This document shows, one piece after another, positions 47,316-57,837 of a stretch of DNA of 64,000 nucleotides; position 1 is the stretch's first letter, and every line of letters begins with the position of its first letter. The position numbers and the translations under genes were made by a program. This DNA is from Impatiens glandulifera. Taxonomy: Eukaryota; Streptophyta; Magnoliopsida; Ericales; Balsaminaceae. Below the pieces are notes generated by a model. That model did no database searches and was not told the origin of the DNA. It saw only the letters and a list, made by a program, of their open reading frames with translations. The stretch covers positions 33,725,751-33,789,750 of the forward strand of contig NC_061867.1 of assembly GCF_907164915.1 (NCBI RefSeq), read 5' to 3'.

Positions 47316-47513
47316 TTTTTTTTTTTTTAGAACGCTGGGTTCCGCTACTCCTATGAAGTGCGACTAATCCCCGCGGGTTAAGTACATAGCCCCGCGGGTT
47401 AAGTACATAGCCCGCAAACATACTTAACCAATAAACCAGGCGCAGAACTTGCCGCTGACGGACTCGAACCCAGGACCTCATGGAGGCCTGGGGGATATCC
47501 ACCTCTTGTTGCC
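47316..47513 (-). mobile_element. tRNA-derived SINE with target duplication
   Basis: On the minus strand the head contains GAGGTCCTGGGTTCGAGTCC, whose GGTTCGAGTCC is a consensus Pol III B box, after an A-box-like TGGCAACAAGAGGTGG. The tail is a run of about 16 A (T on the plus strand at 47316-47330). A perfect 12-bp target duplication ACTTATAGACTT flanks it at 47304-47315 and 47514-47525. Inside, the 21-base phrase CCCCGCGGGTTAAGTACATA plus G is duplicated in tandem. The clean duplication and A-tail point to a fairly recent insertion. Confidence 0.88.
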
Positions 47514-48095
47514 ACTTATAGACTTACTAGCAACTATAAAAGGTATGAATTCAATGTTAAAAGATAGTAAGTAAATGAGGGTTGAATGTTTTGAATAAAA
47601 ACAAAGATGGTTAAATGAAAGTTGAACATTTTAAAAATTCTAATACCAAAACTTAGGATGATTTTTGGATTACAAATATTGCCTCATCCATTTTCACCCC
47701 TATCTACACATATTAAGAATTTTTTTGAGGCAAATTCAAGGGTCTATCTATTATCAGGACCAGAGACGAACCCAAAAAATAGGATTGGAATGGACTTAAA
47801 AAATATTTGAGGTAAAAGTATATTGAAATTTTTTTAAAAAAATTAGCTGGTATAGTTAAATTTGAACCTTAATTTTTTTTTTAGCCCTTACATAAATCCG
47901 TTCCTGTCTATAACCAAATGAGAATCATCTCAAGATAAAGTGTTCAAGAGGTTTTAATTTATTTATTTAGAATGGAGCCAATAGTTTGTTAATTAGTGAA
48001 CTAAATTCAATGGTCATATACTCAATGACAAAGAATATATATAATTTGGCCAAATGGAACAACAAGAGAGAACAAAAGGGAGACCAAATTCAACA

Positions 48096-51000
48096 TCATA
48101 AGCCCAGTTCCTTTTTTAATCTAGCAAGGGTTGCTTCAACATCCTCTATATCATCTTCAATGCTGCTGCTCTTGCTCTTGTTCACAAATTCTCTTTCCCC
48201 TTCTTCCTCACTTTTTCTATCACCTTCATTATCAATGTCATTGATGCTAAGTTCCTTCTCTAAGAATTCAATGAACTCTTCTCCAATTTCCTGCCAATCA
48301 CAAAAACACAGTTCAGAAAACGTACTGCCAATTACAATGATGATGATAATTAAAGTTTAGAACAACATACTGCCAACTCTTCCCAAAGGCTTTTCGGTTT
48401 TCCTTGTGAAGAAGACGTTTCTTCCCAATTCCTGTATTCTTCTTGAAGGTCCCTAAAGAAATCACCTGCAATTCCCAATTTTCATCATTCAGCTGGTACA
48501 TAAAGGTAAATAATATATATGTATGCTTCTCACACAATTTCTACCTATTGTTATTTGAACATCCCTCAAAAGGTCACCTGCAGAATAAAGGTTTTAGCTA
48601 GTATAAGATCATCAAAACTATTAGGCCTTGTTTGATGAAGGTTTATTTGTATAAATAACTCGTTATCACATCATCAATCACTTCCATCAATCAAAATTAC
48701 CAAATTACCCTTCCTTTATCTTATTATTTCATTTCAAATATTAAATAAAACGATATTTTAGTCCTTTAACCAAAAATTAACCCCAAAGAATCCACTTTTT
48801 CATCAAACAAGGAAATGAATACTAGTTTTGCATAAATTTCAAAAGTTTTACTACTCATCCATTCATTGTAATATTCATGAAAACAAGAGGACCAAGCAAA
48901 GGGAGTAATAGATAGGAGTATGAAAGTCAAAATCAGATGTCAAAAAAGCTCAAAATTTGGAGATAATTCAAGTGGAGACTGTTTGATCAAGAGGAGGATG
49001 AGACATAAGAGGAGAAAGAGATGTTTCAGGAAATTGCTCGACAAACTCTATATATTGAACAGTTTAAGGAAACGTGTGTACTAGTGTGGGAGCTACATTG
49101 AATGGAAATAGGTCGGTCTAAAGAAAGCGTACAAGTCCAAATTGACCAAATAATAATAGAGATGGAGCAACAAAGTATTCACTGCGATATGAATGTGAAG
49201 TCGAAATCTGTAGAGCTAGAAGCACAAACGAAACATAAAACATAGGTTTGATGAATGCTGAATTGAACAGATAAATGAAAAAAGGAGTTGCATTTGTAGA
49301 AGAAGTGCACATCTCCTGGGGGAAGTTATTGGGGTTTAGTGTTTCTCAATAAGAAGTTCTTATCTTTTCTCGAAAGAAATAGGAAGTTCTTATCTAAACA
49401 TAATCTACATCCTTAAGAGACTTTTCGCTTGCTTTTATAAAGGTCTTTTTCCGTCGCCTTTTATCTTTCCTTTCCCTTTCCGTTTTTCTTTTGTTATATA
49501 TGAAAACAAGAAAAAAATAGATTGAAAAATAAAATAAAAAATAGATTGAAAATTTCATAAGGTTTGGCCATCTCCTAAATTCAAGATCACAAGATCATGT
49601 AAACTGAAAAAGGATGACATCTAAATTACTTTATCAAAGACTAAACTTCTCAAGAGAATAAATTTTAATTTGTTTACCAAATCCATAGAACTCCTCATCT
49701 TGAGTATCTTTGTTTCCAAAAGGTGAATATGAATAATTTGATGCACGAGCTCCAGCATCATACTTCCTTCGAGATTCATCATTCACCAATGTGTTGTATG
49801 CCTGTTTAATCCTCATAAACTTCTCTTGAGCGTTTGGCTACACAACAAATAATTTCAACATCTGATTCATGAGAAATAGCACAATAATAACTTCAAAACT
49901 AGTAATCTTAAATCCACTATGTTATTAGTTTCTAGAGGTTATGTTTGGATGTATATAATGGGAATTAGAATTTTAATTATAGGAATAAAGTTCGTTTTGT
50001 TAGCTGAACATGTATCAAATGATCATTTTGCTTGCTGAATTTGTGTCGGGCTCAATTTGCTTGCTTGACTTGTTAAAATGGCTCACAAGTTAAATTTTTG
50101 TTAGCACCATTAAATATTAAACTTCAAATAAACATCATTATATATATATATATATAATTTTTTTTTTAAAGCACGCAAGAACCACCATACCAATTAAAAC
50201 CCACATCCAAGCAGGCCTAGCTTTTTTTTCTTCTATTTATCCAACCTAAGGCATAGAAGATGCAACAACGGTTCGTCGTCCAGAACATTATCACCCTCTA
50301 GCCTCGTCATCGTCTTCAATCATGTTACCCTCAAGACAGATTGCCACTCAAAAGGTTGTCGCCCCCGCAACCATGTCGCCCTCAAGATAGGGTCAAGAAT
50401 GGCTTAAAACTAATATAATATAAAGATGATATGGCCAACACCAATCTTATCGACAAACCCAAGTTTAGACTTATATATACTGTTGTAGTTGGGAGGATGC
50501 TTTGGTCTGTCGTAGTCATTTGCATGGTTTTGATTTGTTGTAATTAATTGTTGAAGAAACACTATGTAACAAGGGAAAGAAAGAAAGATAAAGCAAGTGA
50601 TACTGGGACATGGGAGAGGAGACCTTGAAGGTTTGGAAAGCAAAATCAAGGCAAATGGTTGATTGATAAAATAGCGAGAGAAATTCCCAAAATACGTCAG
50701 AAAATCTATTAGTTATCTAACTCCCCCCTCTTTCTTTCCCACCTATCTCTCTCAATCTAGTCTATTTTCAGTCTCCATAAAGATCAATTTCAGTATAGAC
50801 CTTGTGCAATTAGAAGTGAGAATTCAAAGATCCAAATAACAATTATAGCACTAATTGAAAGCATTTGCTTCTCTCGTTCATTTTATTAAATACAAAGCTT
50901 TGTTGCTCTCAAAGGTTCAATGCATTGTTACAAGATACTTCCATCTCAAATGATAAATTTCTGAAGATTATGAAACATAAACAACCCTTGTTTAAAGGAT

Positions 51001-52736
51001 GAAAATAAGAAACCTTTTTAATAGATTCAGACACCTAACAAATCATCTCTAACACCTCTCTTTAGGGCGACACCGTGGGAGTATTTGGAAAACTTGGTTG
51101 GGCGGCAGACTATCTTAAGAGAGACGAGAATGAAGACGACAAGGCTAGAGGTGCAGATCATTAGGTTAGGCTGGTTTGAGTGCAGGTTTTAAGTGGGTCG
51201 GATTAGTTTATGTAAGGATGGTTTGAATGTTATTTAATTAAAAAAAAAAAGTGATGAAACATTTGTTAACATTTTAAATATTTAGCGGGGTTAACAAAAA
51301 AAAATTAACAGCAGGACTTGTTTTGAGCAATTTTAACAAGAATAGCAAGTAAATTGAGCTTCTCACAAATTCAGCAACTAAAATGAACTTTTGGTACAAG
51401 TTCATCAAGTAAAACGACTCTCTTTCTTAAATTATATCACAATTTTACAAAAATTGAATTGAATTACAATTTGATTCTTATGTTTGGAGAAATCATTAGT
51501 TGCAATCCTCAGGTGGGGAGTATGGAGACTGAAACTTCAAAATCATATACATTCAAATCTGTTGAATTATAATTTCAATTCCTTATTTTAAGTCATCAAA
51601 GAAAGAACTTATAATTGGATCCCAATTCCAATTCCGCCATAACCAACCATAGACTGAGAAAACAATCTATCTATATTGTATAAATTAATATACAACATTT
51701 GAAAATGACATTAACACAATATAATGTCCTTAAAGAGCCATTTAGTCAGTCTTTTTTGACAACTTTGGTAAGTGCAGTTAAATACATATGTAAGTGTTTT
51801 AATTTCAATTGGAGAAACAGTATCTCGTTGAACATATTTTCTTCAGTTCTTAGAAGGGACTTTTGGAAGCCGAAATCTGAAACATCAAAATAAAATGCCC
51901 AAGTATGCGAAAGAGTGTATCATCTTGTTTTTACTCAAATCATTTAAACCTCATTCCATCAGAAATGAGATTTAAAGTCCTAATTCATCGCCCAAGCGGA
52001 AACTTGTGAAATCCTGTATCCAAGTCAAGGAAGTGTCCAAAATCCAAATGACCAGACTATCTCGTGTTCAGAACCAAGGAATCAAGACAACCGAGCACTT
52101 ATTGCTCCAAGTCAAGGTTCTTATTTGGCTTGGCTAATGAAGTCAGCAGCCTACCCCTAAATAGTTTTTGTTGTTTTAATCAATCATGCAAAAATCTTTC
52201 TTAGCTAATAAAGTTAGCCTAGCAGAGCAAACATGCAAGTGAACCTAGCCAATCCAGTCATTTCTAGGCAATGCTTATCATAATAGAACTCTTTCTCAGA
52301 AACTTCAATTATCAAATTCACAAATCAAACAAATAAAGATGATTCGTAATACCTCTTTATTGACATCAGGATGATATTTGAGAGCAAGTTTTCTATACGC
52401 CCTTTTGAGTTCATTAACTGTGGCTGAGGGACTGACCCCAAGCACATCGTAAGGAGACTCTCTACGACTTGCCCTTACCACTAGTGAATAATTCTCTCGC
52501 TCGTTTTTCTTCTTCTTCTTCCTCCTACTCTGAAATCCGTTCCCAAGTGAAAAGCTCCGTTGGGCGTATTCAGGAACGTCGGGATTCCAACCATACCCAA
52601 ATCTACAGCAGCGAAATGAGGACCGAGTGAAAGATGACGTCGAACCGAAATGGGAGGTGAGGGAGAAAAGGCATGCGAGGTCAGCTGGCGCTGCTTTTGC
52701 GAGCAGATCCATACAAATTGAGTAGAGAAGAGGCAA
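48096..52736 (-). CDS. Chloroplast-targeted J-domain (DnaJ-like) protein
   Basis: Four exons, 52736-52353, 49837-49678, 48465-48371 and 48290-48096, join to 277 codons plus stop with GT-AG introns in phases 0, 1 and 0. J proteins stimulate the ATPase of Hsp70 partners through an HPD motif, here [13 protein letters not shown]. The J domain spans [20 protein letters not shown] to [15 protein letters not shown] (about residues 94-155) and is split by intron 1 just after the HPD region. The serine-rich, arginine-rich N-terminus looks like a transit peptide. After the J domain come [35 protein letters not shown] and an acidic tail, as in a plant family of small plastid J proteins. An alternative start is ATG 52712. 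Intron 1 (2.5 kb) and intron 2 (1.2 kb) carry inserted elements. No frame damage is seen. Confidence 0.9.
48626..48812. mobile_element. MITE with 14-bp perfect inverted ends, in intron 2 of the J gene
   Basis: CCTTGTTTGATGAA at 48626-48639 faces its exact reverse complement at 48799-48812. The 187-bp element is non-coding and AT-rich. I could not find a convincing target duplication, so the superfamily is left open. Related ends occur at 21011, 21989 and in TOC75 intron 3. Confidence 0.8.
49992..51417. mobile_element. Long-inverted-repeat element (Mutator-like or foldback) in intron 1 of the J gene
   Basis: The left arm (49992 to about 50390) and the right arm (about 51060-51417) are imperfect reverse complements: TCGTTTTG...GCTGAAC faces GTTCATCAAG...AAAACGA, TTGCTTGCTGAATTTGTG faces CACAAATTCAGCAACTAAAA, and CCTCTAGCCTCGTCATCGTC faces GAAGACGACAAGGCTAGAG. 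Arms of about 360-400 bp are typical of Mutator-like or foldback elements. The inside (50390-51060) codes for no recognised transposase. The arms have diverged by roughly a quarter, so it is old. Confidence 0.65.
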
Positions 52737-53832
52737 AGTGATCTGCCTAAAGCCGAAAGATCCATCATCAAGAAAGTATTGGTCTTTAACATATGCGATT
52801 GGAATTGGAGGAACCCACAGAATCGACGGATGTCAAGCCTCCCTTCAGTCATGGATTACCAAATTGGGTCTTGAGCTAACAGATAGTTTGCTACAAAGGC
52901 TTCGAACTAAATTTGAAAATTTAAACCCTACCAAGTTCTATATTTCCTAGTTTATAAAATTAGGCCTTAAACCTAACTAAATTTGTAAGCTTTTTATAAC
53001 ATAATAATATTATTAGGTGCTTATTTGAATATATTTATTTGATAACTAACATCACTTAATTATTCAAATCAAATTAAATAAATTATATGTATTTTATAAA
53101 ACTAAAAATTAAATGTTCAATATATATATAATTTTAACTAACAAATTAAAAAATTAATAATATAATGATGTTAAATTATTTTGAGTATATAAAGCCTAGT
53201 AAACACTAACAACCCACTAATAACATTGTCAATATTTACGTGTGTTTATATATAGCTTTTAAATATTATATTTTGGGAGCAGTTTCGGGAGTGTATTATT
53301 CACAGTCCATGATCTATTTAAATTACTCGAATATAAAAGTATCGAGCCGACAATCATTTTCATCCCTACTCTTGCGACAATCTCGACACCACAACGCAGA
53401 AGACAAGCCACGCGACCCAACTTTGTGCGACAGCCATAAACAACTATGGAATGGATTTGTAGTCTCCTTAGGTTGGTTGATCGATCAAGTGTATAGAATT
53501 TCAAACAAAACGCCATTAATGATTTGTATCTGTACTTCATCCAACTTGATCGTCTAGGCAATGATGAAGCGTAGGTGAAATGATCACCAAGTTAGGGTGA
53601 TCATTTCAACATTTGAATCAGCCGATTTGGTTGAGTATTGACCGAGTTCCACTTTTGAAAAATCATAAGTTTTGGCCGATGATTATTGTTGTTCGTCGCG
53701 AGGAAGAAGACAAACTAGAGCGGAAATGACATCGTTTCAGGCTGAAATGCGAACGCCTAGGTGTTATGTCAGCATTTCTTCAGCGCTATGTTGCGTCTAG
53801 GCATTTCGTCATCCACTGCTTCGCGAACATGT
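52737..53832. other. J-gene upstream region and spacer
   Basis: The first 200 bases probably hold the J-gene promoter. The rest is AT-rich up to 53250, then less AT-rich to the copia insertion. Overlapping frames on both strands at 53240-53561 show no known domain and I do not call them. Confidence 0.45.
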
Positions 53833-53837
53833 GTTTC

Positions 53838-54157
53838 TGAGAAAAATAAACTTTTGGAGGAAGAGGAGATAGAAAGACTCTTAAGGATTTCTTCTATAAG
53901 ACTGAAACAAACTTTTTTATTATTCTTTTCTCTCTTACTTCATATTCAGCACGCAGACCTTTATTTATAGTCTCTTAACAGAAAACAAAACGTACAAGAA
54001 ATAAAAACAAATATTAAAGACAAAAACTGTAACAGCAACATTTAAGGCTGACCCCTGATTACTAAAACTGCTAAAACGTTTGAGATCTCCACCATTAAAG
54101 ACATTCAATTTATTATTTAAAATATGGCTGACCGTTATTTGAGTTTATTGTGTAACA
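53838..54157 (-). repeat. 3' LTR of the young copia element
   Basis: 320 bp, TG...CA on the plus strand (TGAGAAAAATAAAC to GTGTAACA). It differs from the 5' LTR at three positions: AAGG/GAGG near 53885, CACGC/CACAC near 53951 and AGCAAC/AACAAC near 54034. It supplies the stop codon neighbourhood of the pol frame. Confidence 0.95.
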
Positions 54158-56118
54158 AATTCCTCCCTTAAACTCAAATCTTTTCCATCTTTCATTCCGA
54201 TCATCCTTTTGAAATTTTCGAACAACACAGTTGGTAGCGCCTTTGTAAAAATATCCGCCACTTGATCACGACTCGCAACATGACTTAATCGCACTTTACC
54301 TTCCTTCACATGTTCCCGTATAAAATGGAAACGAACATCGATATGCTTGCTCCTCTCATGGTGCACCGGATTCCTTGCCAACTCAATTGCTGATTTGCTG
54401 TCGACTCGTATTTCAGTTGCTTCGTGTTGCTGGATTTGTAGTTCGTTCAGGAGACTTCTTAGCCATATTGCGTGACACACACACCAGGATGCTGCCACAT
54501 ACTCTGCCTCACATGTTGACAATGTCACTATTGGTCGCTTCTTTGAGAGCCATGTAAAAGTTGTGTCTCCCATATAAAACACATATCCCGATGTACTTTT
54601 TCGATCATCTATATCTCCACACCAATCACTATCGGAATAACCGATCAACTTGTATTCCTTTGTCTCGGAGTATAGTAACCCGAGTGACGACGTTCCTCAG
54701 ATGTATCGAAGAATTCTTTTAATAGCCTTCAAATGCGTGTAGTTCGGTTCCTCCATGAATCGGCTTACTATGCCGACACTATACGCAATGTCAGGCCTTG
54801 TGCATGTGAGATATCGTAGACTTCCGACTAAACTTCGATATTTATTGGCATCCGTACAATCTCCTCCCTCAAATTTAGAGAGTTTTGTTCCGAGTTCCAT
54901 TGGTGTTGCTACTGGGTTGCATTCTTCCATCTTATTCTTTTTCAGAATGTCTTTTGCATATGCCTCTTGGGACACAAATATTCCTGATTTTCCCTGTCTA
55001 ACCTCAAGACCAAGGAAATATTTCATTAGCCCCAAATCTGTCATTTCGAACTCCCGAGTCATAGCGATTTTAAAGTCTTGTATCATCTTATCATTGTTCC
55101 CCATGAATATAACCTTGAATTTCTTGAATGACTCGAATGCTTCCGATTTTTCTTTCAAAAAATAAACCCAAGTTTTTCTTGTGTAGTCATCAATGAATGT
55201 AATAAAGTACCTCTTCTCACTGTATGACTTAGGTGTGATTGGGCCGCATATATCGGTGTGAATCAGTTCGAGAGACTTCCTTGCACTATATTTCGCCTTC
55301 TTTGGGAATGAGTTCCTTGCTTGTTTTCCGAGTACACATCCCTCGCAAAATTTCTTGGTGTAATCCATGTCTGGTAGCCCGTGAACCATATCCTTCTTTG
55401 CTAACTCCTGTAAGCCTCCGTAGTGCAGGTGTCCGAATCGTAAGTGCCACAGCGAGGATTTATCCACCATTTTCACTTGTACACATTGTTCTCGAACGTT
55501 TCTCAAGTTGAGTTTGAACGTTCGATTATTGGCCATCTCAACTTGTGTAAGCAACCTTCCTTTTTCGTTCTTTAAATGCAACATTCGGTCTTTCATGAGT
55601 ACTGAGTATCCCTTCTCCAATAATTGCCCCAAGCTAATAATGTTACTCTTCAAGTCAGGGACAAAGTATACATTTTCAATTGACCCTTCTTTTCCATCGT
55701 CTTGTGAGAAACATATTCTACCTCGGCCCTTTACTTGAACCTTCGATTCATCCCCAAATGACACATACCCATTCTTTATCTCTTGTATCTCCACAAAAAA
55801 ATTCTTGTTCCCGCACATATGATTGCTGGCTCCAGTATCGAGATACCACAACGTCTCTTTGTCGGAAGTGGTGTCTTTATAGGCCATCATGAGAACACCG
55901 ACTTCTCTTGTCTCCTCTTCCGCGACCAGATTCGCGTTCTCTTCTATCCTTTTTTTCAGAATAACACTCTTTTGCATAGTGCCCATATTTTCCGCAATTG
56001 TAACATTCGACCTTTGATTTGCACTCTTTTGCATAGTGCCCATGCTTTCCGCAGTTGTAGCATTCAACAATTGGATGATTTGACCGGCCGCCTCTCCCAC
56101 GACCACGTCCTCGCCCAC
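54145..56118 (-). pseudogene. Copia pol with in-frame INT-RT deletion and one stop
   Basis: Reading on the minus strand, protease (LWYLDTGASNHMCGN), the HHCC zinc region (WHLRFGHLHYGG and FCEGCVLGKQ) and the integrase start (LIHTDICGP and FIDDYTRKTWVYFL) are intact. At about 55110-55116 the frame passes directly from SFKKFK to IFMGNNDKMIQDFK, which belongs just after the RT catalytic box. The integrase glutamate, integrase C-terminus, and RT fingers and palm including YVDD are thus gone without loss of frame. The RT end and RNase H follow (CEAEYVAAS, ARNPVHHERSKHIDVRFH). A single TGA at 54699-54697 interrupts the frame where an arginine CGA is likely; the rest runs open to 54148. Confidence 0.9.
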
Positions 56119-56917
56119 GCCAATTTTGTTGGCTTAACTGATCCTTTTCTTCATAATTGTTTCCACGTCCTCGGCCTCCGCTGCGGCCATGACCACGACC
56201 TCCACGACCGCGTCCCCTTCCTCGATTGTGTTGAGCATACATTACTCTGTCCTCCTTGATGGTTGCCTTGGCTTGTAAGGCTTCTTCGAGCAACTCTTGT
56301 TTTTTCTTATTCTTCCGTTTCTCATGTGCTTCAAGAGAACCAGCAAGATCATCAACGGTCATCTCTTCCAGACTCTTTGATTCCTCGATTGCACAAACGA
56401 CATTTTCGAAATTCTCGGTCAATGACCGTAAAATCTTCTCCACCACTCTTGCATCAGAGAGGGTTTCTCCATTGCGTTTGAGTTGATTCACCACTGTTTG
56501 CACACATGTGATGTAGGTAGAAATTCCTTCTGACTCCTTCATCTTCATGGCCTCCAGTTCGCCTCGAAGAGTTTGAAGTCGCACTTGTTTAACTCGATCG
56601 GCACCCTTGAAAACCTTTTCTAAAATGTCCCACGCTGCCTTCGAGTTTTCTGCACCTGCAATTTTCTCGAAACCCGACTCGTCCACCGCTTGAAACAAAA
56701 GGTAGAGAGCGGTCTTATCTTTCATTCGTGTTTCTTTCAACGCCCTCAATTGAGTCGCCGAAAGATTTCCCGTTTCAGCTGGTTCTTCATAACCATCTTC
56801 GACTACTTCCCATACGTCTTGTGCACCGAGTAAAGCTCGCATCTGAATACTCCAATTATCAAAGTTGGTTTTGGTGAGTCGCGGCAGTGGTATCTGCCCC
56901 AGCGCTTTGTTTGCCAT
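55877..56917 (-). CDS. Copia gag protein with two zinc knuckles
   Basis: 346 residues from ATG 56917, four bases downstream of the primer-binding site. It has a copia-type gag domain (ALGQIPLPRLTKTNFDNWSI, then YLLFQAVDESGFEKIAGA), an arginine/glycine-rich RNA-binding stretch (RGRGRGGRGHGRSGGRGRG) and two CCHC knuckles (CYNCGKHGHYAKEC and CYNCGKYGHYAKEC), the second a duplicate of the first. Gag forms the particle that packages element RNA. It ends out of frame with pol: just after the second knuckle a run of seven A precedes GG, and pol continues in the +1 frame from that point. The frame itself is intact. Confidence 0.93.
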   Translation of the reverse strand: MANKALGQIPLPRLTKTNFDNWSIQMRALLGAQDVWEVVEDGYEEPAETGNLSATQLRALKETRMKDKTALYLLFQAVDESGFEKIAGAENSKAAWDILEKVFKGADRVKQVRLQTLRGELEAMKMKESEGISTYITCVQTVVNQLKRNGETLSDARVVEKILRSLTENFENVVCAIEESKSLEEMTVDDLAGSLEAHEKRKNKKKQELLEEALQAKATIKEDRVMYAQHNRGRGRGRGGRGHGRSGGRGRGNNYEEKDQLSQQNWRGRGRGRGRGGRSNHPIVECYNCGKHGHYAKECKSKVECYNCGKYGHYAKECYSEKKDRRERESGRGRGDKRSRCSHDGL

Positions 56918-56920
56918 GGC

Positions 56921-56932
56921 GCTCTGATACCA
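56921..56932 (-). promoter_or_regulatory. Primer-binding site of the young copia element
   Basis: TGGTATCAGAGC on the minus strand, complementary to the 3' end of initiator methionine tRNA, three bases inside the 5' LTR. The match is complete over 12 bases. Confidence 0.93.
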
Positions 56933-56935
56933 ATT

Positions 56936-57255
56936 TGAGAAAAATAAACTTTTGGAGGAAGAGGAGATAGAAAGACTCTTGAGGATTTCTTCTATAAGAC
57001 TGAAACAAACTTTTTTATTATTCTTTTCTCTCTTACTTCATATTCAGCACACAGACCTTTATTTATAGTCTCTTAACAGAAAACAAAACGTACAAGAAAT
57101 AAAAACAAATATTAAAGACAAAAACTGTAACAACAACATTTAAGGCTGACCCCTGATTACTAAAACTGCTAAAACGTTTGAGATCTCCACCATTAAAGAC
57201 ATTCAATTTATTATTTAAAATATGGCTGACCGTTATTTGAGTTTATTGTGTAACA
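56936..57255 (-). repeat. 5' LTR of the young copia element
   Basis: 320 bp, with three differences from the 3' LTR. On the minus strand it starts TGTTACACAATAAACTCAAA. A TATA-like CTATAAATAAAGG (plus: CCTTTATTTATAG at about 57056-57068) is the likely core promoter. Confidence 0.95.
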
Positions 57256-57589
57256 GTTTCCTCCGTTGCAGCGGGCAACGCGGCTAACTGTTGTACGTTG
57301 GATGAGATTATAGTGTTCATTCAATGATTGTGCGGTCTGCTGCACTGATTTCTCTTGATTTCGACTATAGAAGATCCCGACCCTTTTCCAACCTTGAAGC
57401 TTGTTTGAAATCAATTTTTCAAACCTTTTTGTCTCCATTTTTAACCTAAAAAATATTTTAAATAGACATAATGTTAATTTTGCCTATTTTTTATTTATTT
57501 ATTTTTTTTATATTTTTTAGATTTTATAAATAATTAATTTGGGATAAAATAAATATAACATTTATTCTAAATTATTTATTTTTACAAAT

Positions 57590-57805
57590 TTGAGATTAAA
57601 TGAATACAACATTTATCTCAAATTATTTTATTTATTTTTCTTGGCCTTTATTTTAATTAATTGAGATTTAATTACTATAATAATCATTCCAATTAATTAT
57701 TTAATCATGTTTTGGTCTAAATTTTAATTACTTTGAATTTATTTTTTTCAAAATAATTATTTTTAAAATTTATAAATTGAATAGGTAAAATTTTAGTGTT
57801 TACAG
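57590..57805. repeat. Direct repeat, left copy (partner 60845-61061)
   Basis: About 215 bases starting near GAATACAACATTTATCTCAA and ending GGTAAAATTTTAGTGTTTAC match 60845-61061 in the same orientation at roughly 90 percent by eye. They bracket the small CACTA element and the 97-bp tandem repeat. They could be terminal repeats of an LTR-type element ending TGTTTACA or a segmental duplication; no primer site or protein decides this. Confidence 0.7.
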
Positions 57806-57837
57806 AGTACCCCTCTTGAACCGAGTTTGGATACAAC

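Larger units (their letters stand above)
53838..57255 (-). mobile_element. Ty1/copia retrotransposon, young, internally deleted
   Basis: Two 320-bp LTRs (53838-54157 and 56936-57255) start TG and end CA, differ at only three positions (all A/G), and are flanked by the target duplication GTTTC (53833-53837 and 57256-57260). On the minus strand a primer-binding site TGGTATCAGAGC (56932-56921) follows the 5' LTR and a polypurine tract AAGGGAGGAATT (54169-54158) precedes the 3' LTR. Gag, protease, integrase start and RNase H are present, but the reverse-transcriptase core is deleted. At 3.4 kb it is shorter than the 4.5-5.5 kb usual for autonomous copia elements. It can only have moved with enzymes supplied by another copy, unless the deletion came after insertion. 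Confidence 0.95.

Noticed and set aside
47316..47513. tRNA gene suggested by GGGTTCGAGTCC
   Set aside because: There is no cloverleaf or acceptor stem; A-tail and target duplication show a SINE.
47986..48360. 124-codon plus frame rich in serine and leucine
   Set aside because: It is the antisense of the acidic C-terminal exon of the J-protein gene, whose minus frame joins the conserved J domain.
53240..53561. Overlapping frames of about 100 codons on both strands
   Set aside because: Neither shows a known domain, codon bias or promoter; the region is a spacer next to a retrotransposon.
55960..55985. A classic -1 slippery site (A AAA AAG) between gag and pol
   Set aside because: The heptamer is in the correct register, but the -1 frame hits TAG at once. 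Pol lies in the +1 frame, so a -1 shift cannot explain it.
54755..56486. Several plus-strand frames of 70-158 codons
   Set aside because: They are antisense shadows of the copia gag and pol frames.
57211..57438. 75-codon minus frame crossing the LTR border
   Set aside because: Its C-terminal third lies in the copia LTR, so it is a junction product; the host part shows no known domain.
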